NCBI GenBank assembly: GCA_900757195.1
Contig: CAAEMZ010000021.1
Location: 1-43,535, forward strand
DNA from: Lachnospiraceae bacterium
GTDB lineage: Bacteria; Bacillota; Clostridia; Lachnospirales; Lachnospiraceae
DNA: 43,535 nt
Direction of reading: 5' to 3'
The notes under the pieces are model-generated. The model was not told where the DNA came from. It saw only the letters and a program-made list of their open reading frames with translations, and did not search any database. Below, one piece after another: positions 17,255 to 24,833 of this stretch. The position numbers and the translations under genes are program-made. Position 1 is the stretch's first letter. The number at the start of each line of letters is the position of its first letter.

Positions 17255-17860
17255 TTAGTATAACACATTTTCCCTCATTTTCACAATATCTGTCCGTATA
17301 CGATTCAGGCATGTTTCGATGTCAATATTTTCATAAATCTGATGAATACCACAGGCTTTCCGCTTTTCCGGAGAAAAATCTGCCGTATCCGCCAGAAAAC
17401 GGCGGCATAATTCCGCATACTTTGGCTGAGCCTGCTTTCGCTCCCGTTCCAGAGCCCGCGAAAGACGCAGCCCGTCCTCAACGTCAATATAAATCGGCAC
17501 GACATGCTCCGCGCCGAAAAAATCCCGAATCTGTACATAGGATTCCAACGTCCCTATAATGACAGAATCCCTTTTTCCTGAAAAATCAATCTGTCCGTCA
17601 TCCACCATAAAATAACTCCAGATGCCATGAACCGTTGCATAATCCCGGCACTCAATGACCTTTCCCTGCTTTCTCAGATCTTCCAGCTTTTCCCGGGAAA
17701 CAAAATGGTATTCTTCGCCGTCTTTCTCGCCTTCACGCATCGGACGGGTCGTATAAGAAACGATTGTTTTCAGACAGAGGCTCTCATCCTGAACCAGCCG
17801 CTTAAATATCGTATCTTTTCCGGACGCACTTTTCCCCATAATACAAAATAATTTTGACAT
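17255..17860 (-). CDS. Guanylate kinase family protein
   Basis: A 201-aa P-loop kinase. GKSASGKDT (9-17) is the phosphate loop, and TIVSYTTRPMREGEKDGEEYHFVS is the classical GMP-binding segment of guanylate kinases. The lid and C-terminal part diverge: ALERERKQAQPKYAELCRRFLAD differs from housekeeping Gmk. It may be a second guanylate-kinase-like enzyme rather than the essential Gmk, so no symbol is given. It takes the place occupied by tmk near holB in B. subtilis. The P-loop has Ala-Ser in place of the usual Gly-Val. Confidence 0.85.
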   Translation of the reverse strand: MSKLFCIMGKSASGKDTIFKRLVQDESLCLKTIVSYTTRPMREGEKDGEEYHFVSREKLEDLRKQGKVIECRDYATVHGIWSYFMVDDGQIDFSGKRDSVIIGTLESYVQIRDFFGAEHVVPIYIDVEDGLRLSRALERERKQAQPKYAELCRRFLADTADFSPEKRKACGIHQIYENIDIETCLNRIRTDIVKMRENVLY

Positions 17861-17900
17861 TTATCCACAATTCCTCTTTATTCTTCACAGGCCTTTGTCC

Positions 17901-19304
17901 CTACAGACATTCCCTGCGCTTATTCTCTGTGCTAAGGACAGTCACTGCTCTTTCCGCTTTAAAATAAGCGCCGTGAACGTCCAGTCCCTGCCTGAGCGAA
18001 TCCTTAATTTTTTTAATCTGTTTCATTTGTATCACTTCTCCCGGAACCATCAATGGAATTCCCGGCGGATAAAGATAGAGATAATCCCCGATGATTCTTC
18101 CCTCCGCATGGTCCAGCAAAACCTTTTCCGATGGCTGGTTCACCGCTTCGTCAATTTCCAAAGCGCGCTCCGGCGGCTCCGGTTTTTCAATAACACTCTG
18201 GAAATTTCCTTCGGAAACATCCATTTCTTCCAGGGCCTCTGCCAGACGCTGAAGCCCTTCCGGCCGGTCACCCACGGTCGTCATCGCCAGCACATATTCC
18301 GCAGAAACCATTTCCATCTGCAGTTGATATTCATCCCGGAGTCTGTCATACAACTGGCGTCCGCTCATATTTGACGTATGGGCCGAAATAACCAGCTTTC
18401 CCCAGTCAAATGGCCCCTCCGGCCGGCAGATCTGAAGATATTTTAAGTTTTCCAGTCTTTTCCTGAGCTCTGTCACCTGTTCTTTATAATACTTAAAGGC
18501 CTCTGTACCTTCCGTTTCCATCCAGTCCAGGCACTTGCTGATGGATGCCATCAACACATAGGACGGGCTGGAGGTCTGATAGAATGTCAGCATACGCCGA
18601 ATACGGGCTTTGGATATCAGACGGCCATTCAGATGAATCAATGCGGTTTGTGTCAGCGCCGGCATGGTTTTATGTAAACTCTGTATCGTCACATCCGCTC
18701 CCTGGCTGACACTGTCCGGAATCCCGATCCACCGAAGATGGGCGCCATGAGCTTCGTCGACAATGCAGGGAATTCCCCGGGCATGCGCCGCATCACAAAT
18801 TCCCCGGACGTCGGACAGAAGACCTTCATAGGTTGGTGAAGTAAAAATCACCGCCCGGATATCCGGATAAGTCTCCAGCATCGCTTCCACCATTTCCCGG
18901 GTAATCCCGCCATAAATACCCAGTTCCCGGTCCAGTTCCGGCCACAGATATACCGGCCGCAGACCATTCAGTTCAATTCCATGGTAAACGCTTGTATGAC
19001 AGTTTCTTGCCACAAGCACTCTGTCTCCCCGATGGGTCACCCCGGCAATGGCCGACAGAATCCCTCCGGTACTCCCATTAACCATAAAATGACTTTCTTC
19101 CGAGCCATAGAGCCGTGCCGCCTGCTCCTGCGCTTCTTTTAATAAATCCTCCGCCTCATGAAGATTATCGAAGCCGTCAATTTCTGTCAGATCAAAATTA
19201 TAGGGATTTTCCATAACCATCATCTGCCGTTTATGACCGGGCATATGAAAGGGATATGCCCGGCTTTTGCTATATTCAATCAGTTTGTCGTACAGTTTTT
19301 CCAA
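17901..19304 (-). CDS. Orn/Lys/Arg-type PLP decarboxylase (YaaO-like)
   Basis: A 467-aa fold-type I PLP enzyme of the ornithine/lysine/arginine decarboxylase family. SRAYPFHMPGHKRQ is the conserved N-terminus; FMVNGSTGGILSAI binds the cofactor phosphate; IVDEAHGAHLRW holds the PLP-interacting Asp and His; and TIQSLHKTMPALTQTA contains the Schiff-base Lys. It lacks the N-terminal wing domain of the inducible E. coli enzymes, like B. subtilis YaaO and SpeA. Substrate (arginine, lysine or ornithine) is not decided. The start is TTG at 19304, which nearly abuts the preceding stop codon (19306-19308). Confidence 0.9.
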   Translation of the reverse strand: MEKLYDKLIEYSKSRAYPFHMPGHKRQMMVMENPYNFDLTEIDGFDNLHEAEDLLKEAQEQAARLYGSEESHFMVNGSTGGILSAIAGVTHRGDRVLVARNCHTSVYHGIELNGLRPVYLWPELDRELGIYGGITREMVEAMLETYPDIRAVIFTSPTYEGLLSDVRGICDAAHARGIPCIVDEAHGAHLRWIGIPDSVSQGADVTIQSLHKTMPALTQTALIHLNGRLISKARIRRMLTFYQTSSPSYVLMASISKCLDWMETEGTEAFKYYKEQVTELRKRLENLKYLQICRPEGPFDWGKLVISAHTSNMSGRQLYDRLRDEYQLQMEMVSAEYVLAMTTVGDRPEGLQRLAEALEEMDVSEGNFQSVIEKPEPPERALEIDEAVNQPSEKVLLDHAEGRIIGDYLYLYPPGIPLMVPGEVIQMKQIKKIKDSLRQGLDVHGAYFKAERAVTVLSTENKRRECL

Positions 19305-19305
19305 A

Positions 19306-20700
19306 TCACTCTTGTCCTTTTAAAATACTTCGTGCCACCGCCAGACCATTCGCGGATGCCTGCTGCAGTCCACGGGTCACCGATGCACCATCGCCCATCG
19401 CCCGGAGTCCCGGAATATTTGTTTCAAAATCTTCGTTTACCAATACTTTATTTGAATAAAATTTCACTTCCACCCCGTACAACAGCGTTTCTTCACTGGC
19501 AATCCCCGGTGTGACCTTATCAAGCGCCTCGATCATTTCGACAATGTCCACCATAATCCGATGCGGAAATACAAGGGATAAATCTCCGGGAACAGCATCC
19601 TTCAATGTCGCTGTAATATTATTCCGAACCATTCGCTCCTCCGTTGTCCGGCGTCCCCGCCGAAAATCGCCATAACGCTGTACAAGAATCTTGCCATCAC
19701 AGAGCATATTTCCAAGCTGGGCAATGTGTTTACCATATTCAATCGGAGACTTGAAGGGCGATGTGAAATTCTTCGAAACGAGAATCGCAAAATTCGTATT
19801 TTTCGTCTTTAAATCCCTGGATTTATAGGCGTGGCCGTTCACTACCGCCAGACCTTCATCATAATATTCCGTTGCCACTTCACCGGATGGATTTGTACAG
19901 AAAACCCGCACCTTATCATCGAACGTCGGTGTATAATAAACCAGCTTCGCCTCATAAAGCTTCTCATTTAATTCCTTCATAATCTCGTCCCGGACTTCCA
20001 CACGGACCCCGACATCGACAGTCCCCACCCGGGTATGAATGTCATGAGCGCTGCATATATGAGAAAACCATTCCGAACCTTCACGACCCACTCCGGCAAC
20101 GATTTCATCGGCATCAAAACGTTCATTTTTATCTGTAATGACCCCTTTGGCCACACCGTCTTCAATCACAATATCCTGAACCATTGTCATAAACCGGATT
20201 TCCACACCGGAGGCTATTAAATGCTCCTGAAGGCGGGTATAAATTTTATATCCTTCCTCCGTTCCGAGGTGACGGATCGGACACTCGATCAATTTCAAAT
20301 TTGCACGGATAGCCTTTGTTCGAATCCGTTCAATGGACGCATAATCTTCCAGTCCATACACTTTTTTATCCGCCCCAAAATCCAGATAAATCTGGTCCGC
20401 TTCATTCAACAACTTTACCGTCCGGTCATACCCGAGAATTTCCGGAAGATTGCCCCCGACATCCGGAGAAAGGGACAGCTTTCCATCCGAAAATGCACCG
20501 GCGCCAGCAAATCCCGTCGTAATCGAACATGGTTTACATCCGACACACTTTTTTGTCTTACGTTTCGGGCAATTTCTGTTTTCAATGGCCCGGCCCTTTT
20601 CAATCATCAAAATTTTCAGATTTGAATTCTTACGAATTAACTCATACGCACAAAAGATGCCGGATGGTCCGGCCCCGATAATAATGACATCATATTTCAT
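19306..20700 (-). CDS. NAD(P)/FAD-dependent oxidoreductase (COG2509-like)
   Basis: A 464-aa flavoprotein. The FAD Rossmann loop is VIIIGAGPSGIFCAYEL at the N-terminus, followed by an ENRNCPKRKTKKCVGCKPC cysteine-rich stretch and GFAGAGAFSDGKLSLSPDVGG, which is distinctive for the uncharacterised FAD dehydrogenase group COG2509. The C-terminal FAD segment is MGDGASVTRGLQQASANGLA. The four cysteines (two CxxC-like pairs) in the first 60 residues may bind a metal or cluster. Substrate and partner are unknown. It is the first gene of a run leading to the decarboxylase, kinase, holB and ricT. Confidence 0.88.
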   Translation of the reverse strand: MKYDVIIIGAGPSGIFCAYELIRKNSNLKILMIEKGRAIENRNCPKRKTKKCVGCKPCSITTGFAGAGAFSDGKLSLSPDVGGNLPEILGYDRTVKLLNEADQIYLDFGADKKVYGLEDYASIERIRTKAIRANLKLIECPIRHLGTEEGYKIYTRLQEHLIASGVEIRFMTMVQDIVIEDGVAKGVITDKNERFDADEIVAGVGREGSEWFSHICSAHDIHTRVGTVDVGVRVEVRDEIMKELNEKLYEAKLVYYTPTFDDKVRVFCTNPSGEVATEYYDEGLAVVNGHAYKSRDLKTKNTNFAILVSKNFTSPFKSPIEYGKHIAQLGNMLCDGKILVQRYGDFRRGRRTTEERMVRNNITATLKDAVPGDLSLVFPHRIMVDIVEMIEALDKVTPGIASEETLLYGVEVKFYSNKVLVNEDFETNIPGLRAMGDGASVTRGLQQASANGLAVARSILKGQE

Positions 20701-20835
20701 GTCCCTGTCCCCCTCCGTCTGTCAATAACGTTCTTCGCAAACACTGTAATCATACCATAGATGCTTTTCTTTGGCAATGAAATGCCCTCACCAGCCACCT
20801 ATATAGATTATGCCGGAAAAATTCCGATATAATTC

Positions 20836-20866
20836 AAAACACCGGCAGATTTCCCGCCGGTGTTTT
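20836..20866 (-). terminator. Terminator after the small HTH gene
   Basis: ACACCGGC pairs with GCCGGTGT around a 9-base loop, with TTTT on both outer sides. It closes the lanthipeptide-associated minus-strand run. Confidence 0.7.
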
Positions 20867-20881
20867 CCTGTATATAATGCT

Positions 20882-21142
20882 TTATGCATTTTCATCGTCT
20901 ATGAATTTGAAATTATATAAAATTGCATGCATCAATTCTCTTTCAAGAATATTTTTCATATCTACATCAATTCGAAAACCTGCATTGCCGTTATCGTCAT
21001 AATAAGGTCTCCGACAAATACCGCATATATATCCCTCATAATGTTTTAACACTTTCTGCATGGCAATCGGATCTCCGCATGTTGCTGCTTTAATAACAGA
21101 ATATGGCAAAAGCGGTGTCCCTTTCCTTCTCACTGCGCTCAT
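20882..21142 (-). CDS. Small helix-turn-helix protein, Tn916 Orf8-like (HTH_16)
   Basis: An 86-aa protein whose N-terminal half, LLPYSVIKAATCGDPIAMQKVLKHYEGYI, closely resembles the helix-turn-helix family found beside sigma-like genes in Tn916-type conjugative elements (Orf8 group). A CxxC pair follows (CGICRRPYYDD), then a C-terminal acidic segment. Role in DNA binding or as sigma partner is inferred from this family. The ATG at 21142 is only one base from GGAGG, so the GTG three codons later (21133) may be the true start. It lies downstream of the sigma gene, with a stem-loop between. No conjugation genes are seen nearby. Confidence 0.75.
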   Translation of the reverse strand: MSAVRRKGTPLLPYSVIKAATCGDPIAMQKVLKHYEGYICGICRRPYYDDNGNAGFRIDVDMKNILERELMHAILYNFKFIDDENA

Positions 21143-21176
21143 ACCTCCATCTTTTGTACAAATAAATATTTTAATA

Positions 21177-21210
21177 ATCCCTGTCAGAAAATATCTTACC
21201 TGACAGGGAT
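21177..21210 (-). terminator. Stem-loop between sigma factor and small HTH genes
   Basis: ATCCCTGTCAG and CTGACAGGGAT form a perfect 11-bp stem with a 12-base loop. On the minus strand it is followed by an AT-rich tract without a clean T-run, so it may be a partial terminator or attenuator. Confidence 0.6.
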
Positions 21211-21224
21211 CTTACCAAACGCTA

Positions 21225-21656
21225 CTACCGACGTTCTTTTTGTAATATTATTTTCATTTGTCTTAAGGCCCTGCATTTATACCGGCTGATCGTGGTTTCC
21301 GTAAGGCCATATATTTCAGCAATATCCCTGTTTCTAAATCCGAGGAAATAATATAATAAAATGATTCCCCGCTTAAGTTCGCTTAGCTGTGCAATGGCAT
21401 CTACTAAAAATTCATCTTCCACGCCAACCTGAAATTTTCCTACAGTGAAATAGTCTCTTATTTCAGAATACTGACTGATCCGATACACCTCAGTCATCTC
21501 TTCCTGAGACAGCGCAGAAAACAGAATCTCCCGTTTCCTCTGCCGGCTCTGTTCATTATAGCAGTCTATTGCTGTATACTGTAGTACCTTTTTACAAAAA
21601 GCAGCAAATTGACAGGCTATCTTCATTTCAAAATCATCTTTATTTTCTGATAACAT
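21225..21656 (-). CDS. Sigma-70-like RNA polymerase sigma factor, Tn916 Orf7-like
   Basis: A 143-aa short sigma factor. The C-terminal half is a region 4 helix-turn-helix: LSELKRGIILLYYFLGFRNRDIAEIYGLTETTISRYKCRALRQMK. The N-terminal half has the length and layout of the Tn916 Orf7 family, including a GVEDEFLVDAI segment matching the Orf7 GVEN-type segment. It should direct core polymerase to an unknown promoter set. It starts 44 bases after lanM on the same strand, so it may be co-transcribed with the lanthipeptide genes. The ribosome binding site (GAGAGAGG) is far from the ATG, so the start is not fully certain. Confidence 0.82.
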   Translation of the reverse strand: MLSENKDDFEMKIACQFAAFCKKVLQYTAIDCYNEQSRQRKREILFSALSQEEMTEVYRISQYSEIRDYFTVGKFQVGVEDEFLVDAIAQLSELKRGIILLYYFLGFRNRDIAEIYGLTETTISRYKCRALRQMKIILQKERR

Positions 21657-21700
21657 CTTTTACTATATAACCTCTCTCTCAGCTCTCTTTATCTGCATCA

Positions 21701-24586
21701 TCATTGAATCCGCTCCAGACCTGCATCGAATATTGGCGGCAATGTCGGATCAATGCTGTATAGCAAACTGTAACCAATGCCAGATAAACCGGTCATCAAT
21801 CCATAATCATAATGTTCATAAAGAATTCCTGACGTCGGATCTTCATTGTATGCGGATTGTAATAGCTTCAGAACTTCGCGCTTATTGGAATCCAATGTCT
21901 CTTTCCAGCTTCCATCATCCATGATACTTCCCAAAATCAGATTACCGAAATTCCCATGGCACAGACCCATTTCTTTACGCAGGGATATCTTCGGAGTATC
22001 TGCTCGCAATTTTCGAATATCTGCTTTCAATACATCCTTCTGTTTTCCATGAAAATAAGGCTCGGATAATATGCGTGAAAATAAAATTCCGCCGGTTCCA
22101 TGGCACCATTTAAAATCATCGACATAGATTTCTTCGTCACTTCTCAAATCCAGCCATCCACCCATTTCGTGTTTGTACAGCGTTCTCTCATACAAAAACG
22201 CCTGCCAGGCCATATTAAGAAACTGTGCATCCCGTGTATAGGAAGATAATCGTGCCAAAGCATACAGGATACCCGAATTTCCATGGGAAAAGCCTGCAAG
22301 TAAAGCGCCATTTCCGGAATTTCGCCATCCAACACCTTCGGCTGCAGGAACTGCCTGATTCATTAAAAATCCTGCCATATCCTTTGCCATATTCAGATAT
22401 TTTTCTGCCCCTGTAATATCGTAAAGATTCAGGAAAACCAGCAGGGCGCCGGCATTTCCACTGATAATATCAAAATTATGGTCCGCTTCGGCTGCTTCAT
22501 AAACAACCTCGCTGTGTTTTTCCGCATATTCCAGAAAAACCTGTTTTCCCGTTATTTTATACAGAAGTTCATATCCATAAACGATGGAACCTTCGCCAAT
22601 AAAAGCGCCGGTCTCCAATGTCTTCTCATGATTTTTGCATAAACTGTCTGTATATGCAAATAACTGCCTTAATAAATGATGATATAATCCTTTGGCCTTA
22701 TGTTGTGGCATCCACTTTAACAGGGCTGCAAAAAATACTGCATTTCCCATAATCCCGTCATAGAGATACATACTCGAGGTCTGCATGTGATATGTAAAAC
22801 GCCGGTCATCCTTTCCGGGCAGAATACACGTGTTGATCCAGCCCACTTCATCCTGTAAAATAACCTGTTTTTCATAAATGGCATCCGCTGTTTTCTCAAG
22901 AAGCTCCATTAAATCACAGGAATTTCCCCGGGTATTCCGATGTTTTACATCGTTCAGCCACCGGACGCGCCCATAATTTAACGCAACCTCGATGAACTGC
23001 TCCTGAAGTTTCATATCCATTACAGAACGAGATTCAATCTGACTTTTCAGAAAATCCATTCCTGTCACGGGGAAATACGGCGCAACGGCATTTCCTTCCG
23101 AGTTCAGTATTTCTTTTCCCGACATTCGAAACTGAAAATATGGAATATCTCCGTTTAACAGATCCCTGATTTCCTGTTCAATAATCCACGGCTTATCCTG
23201 AAATCCCGGCACTGACAGTGCTTCCGCTAAAAATGCTTTCCGCTTTCCTTCTTCCTTCATAAATTCCGGATGATAGGATAAATCCAGAATCATCTGATAC
23301 TCCTGGGTATTTCGGAACAGATGACGGAATGTCCCTTCGGAAAGCTGCTGAACACATTCTAAAATCTCCGGTCTATTCCCGCAAATATAATGATATGCAA
23401 GTCGGAATCCCTCTTTAATTTCCCGGACATACTCCGACGGCTGTATCACCGCTTCGTTCAAATGCACCCGATTTTTCTGTTCCCGTGTTTTTGCAAAAAC
23501 ATAGCCGATCTGCATACTGGATTTCCCGGGGTTCCTGATTACCGGAACTTTAAAATTCAGTTCCTGACCACCGTCCCCGCACAGACCACTGAAGTCTGCC
23601 TTCATTTTTTTCAGATTCATACCAAAAAACGGCAATAACCCAATCGTCAATACCGACATCCGAATGGCTGCATCCATCTCCGATTCATCGGACCGGACCG
23701 GCTGAAACGGTATCTGCACCAGCGTTTCGTAATCGATAAGCATCGGATATTCACCGTGAGCGATCATATTCTCATAATGCATATCGGATGTATGGCACAA
23801 CTGACAAATACAAAGAATCATACCCAAACGTTTGAAGTAGTCCTTTGTCTGCTGTTCTGTCATACATGCGCCATAAGCCATATCTTTTTCCCAGGCATAT
23901 CCGTTCCCCATAAAAGTCGGTGTCACATAGGCAGATATGCCTCCCGATGCACCGATTCGGGTATATAAATCACTAAAAAATGAGATTCCTTCATTTATCC
24001 GGGGTTTATGGTAGAGGACTTCACCGTTATCCAACTCGACCTTATAAACCATGCGATTCCCGCAATGCGTATCCGAACCGCTTCCCGAAATATGCCGAAC
24101 CTGCCTAAATGGATTTTCATTAAAAAAATGAACATTCAAATTTTCTCTGTCCAAACTTAAATGCTCTATAATTTCAGTCATATTTCTGACATAAAATGTC
24201 AATGCCTGAAATAAACTTTGCTCCCAAACCGGATATCTCTGAAACAATTTTCCCAGATATTCCGGTGCCAATAAATAATGAAATACATAATCCCTATATT
24301 CCTGATCTTCTGTATCTCCCAGGAGCTTTCCCTCCGACTTGCAGACATTCATATCTGCAATTAAGACTCTTTTAGATATTTTTAACAGAATTCCCTGTAA
24401 AGTACCATCATTCAGCAAGTCCTCTACCGGAAGGGCCAGGATCTCTTTGTTTTTAATTTCATCGAAAATCCATGTTCTGGCCGTCTGAGCTAGAACATTT
24501 AAAAACGGGTCAAAATAATTTCCTGAATTCAGCTTTGGTTCAGATTGACTATTCAGTTTTTCCAGAAAAGTGTCTCTAAAATTCAT
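21701..24586 (-). CDS. lanM: Class II lanthipeptide synthetase LanM
   Basis: A 961-aa bifunctional enzyme that dehydrates Ser/Thr of a precursor peptide and then forms (methyl)lanthionine rings. The N-terminal dehydratase (DUF4135) shows GSGSDTHCGNRMVYKVEL near residue 170, DMHYENMIAHGEYPMLIDYETL near 265-285. The C-terminal LanC-like cyclase has GFSHGNSG near 765 and the zinc ligands in WCHGTGG (Cys about 825) and LCHGNFGN (Cys-His about 874-875). All key positions appear intact. Its length is typical for LanM. The precursor gene lies 38 bases upstream. No LanT transporter gene is adjacent. Confidence 0.95.
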   Translation of the reverse strand: MNFRDTFLEKLNSQSEPKLNSGNYFDPFLNVLAQTARTWIFDEIKNKEILALPVEDLLNDGTLQGILLKISKRVLIADMNVCKSEGKLLGDTEDQEYRDYVFHYLLAPEYLGKLFQRYPVWEQSLFQALTFYVRNMTEIIEHLSLDRENLNVHFFNENPFRQVRHISGSGSDTHCGNRMVYKVELDNGEVLYHKPRINEGISFFSDLYTRIGASGGISAYVTPTFMGNGYAWEKDMAYGACMTEQQTKDYFKRLGMILCICQLCHTSDMHYENMIAHGEYPMLIDYETLVQIPFQPVRSDESEMDAAIRMSVLTIGLLPFFGMNLKKMKADFSGLCGDGGQELNFKVPVIRNPGKSSMQIGYVFAKTREQKNRVHLNEAVIQPSEYVREIKEGFRLAYHYICGNRPEILECVQQLSEGTFRHLFRNTQEYQMILDLSYHPEFMKEEGKRKAFLAEALSVPGFQDKPWIIEQEIRDLLNGDIPYFQFRMSGKEILNSEGNAVAPYFPVTGMDFLKSQIESRSVMDMKLQEQFIEVALNYGRVRWLNDVKHRNTRGNSCDLMELLEKTADAIYEKQVILQDEVGWINTCILPGKDDRRFTYHMQTSSMYLYDGIMGNAVFFAALLKWMPQHKAKGLYHHLLRQLFAYTDSLCKNHEKTLETGAFIGEGSIVYGYELLYKITGKQVFLEYAEKHSEVVYEAAEADHNFDIISGNAGALLVFLNLYDITGAEKYLNMAKDMAGFLMNQAVPAAEGVGWRNSGNGALLAGFSHGNSGILYALARLSSYTRDAQFLNMAWQAFLYERTLYKHEMGGWLDLRSDEEIYVDDFKWCHGTGGILFSRILSEPYFHGKQKDVLKADIRKLRADTPKISLRKEMGLCHGNFGNLILGSIMDDGSWKETLDSNKREVLKLLQSAYNEDPTSGILYEHYDYGLMTGLSGIGYSLLYSIDPTLPPIFDAGLERIQ

Positions 24587-24624
24587 AATGATTATTGCTA
24601 TACGACTGATATCAAATTAATTGG

Positions 24625-24777
24625 CTAGCAACAAATAATAGTCAAATATTCTCCACAAGTACTTGTAGATATTGTCAAAACATATGGTGTATCTTCCTGC
24701 ATTTTTTTAATCTCATTCAGTTCTTTGGCAATATCGCCTGCACCAGACATCTCATACATATTTTTTCTTTTTTCCAT
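24625..24777 (-). CDS. lanA: Class II lanthipeptide precursor peptide (lacticin-481/salivaricin A-like core)
   Basis: A 50-codon gene directly upstream of lanM. The leader begins MEKRKNMYEMSGAG and contains a helix-like DIAKELNEIKK. The putative core is TPYVLTISTSTC then GEYLTIICC, with Cys41, Cys49 and Cys50 and Ser/Thr at 30, 35, 37-40 and 46: enough for three thioether rings. The TxS...C then ...CC layout recalls lacticin 481, ruminococcin A and salivaricin A. Two features differ. No GG/GA/AG lies just before the core (the only Gly-Ala-Gly is at 12-14), and the Glu/Asp before the first Cys found in lipid II-binding relatives is replaced by Thr. The ribosome binding site AGGAGG is 7 bases before the ATG. 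Confidence 0.88.
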   Translation of the reverse strand: MEKRKNMYEMSGAGDIAKELNEIKKMQEDTPYVLTISTSTCGEYLTIICC

Positions 24778-24784
24778 AATAAAT

Positions 24785-24815
24785 CCTCCTAACTTTTTAT
24801 TATATACAGATTATA
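24785..24815 (-). promoter_or_regulatory. lanA -10 box and ribosome binding site
   Basis: Minus strand: TATAAT at 24810-24815 and AGGAGG at 24785-24790, giving a leader of about 25 bases. No good -35 box is seen at the right distance, which would fit an activator-dependent promoter driven by the adjacent LytTR regulators. No LytTR-type repeat was recognised in this short gap. Confidence 0.5.
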
Positions 24816-24833
24816 GCAGTTTTAAATTTTTTA

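Noticed and set aside
24625..24777. AgrD-like autoinducer precursor rather than a lanthipeptide
   Set aside because: No AgrB gene is present, the peptide has three cysteines with a terminal CC and many Ser/Thr, and a LanM gene follows directly.
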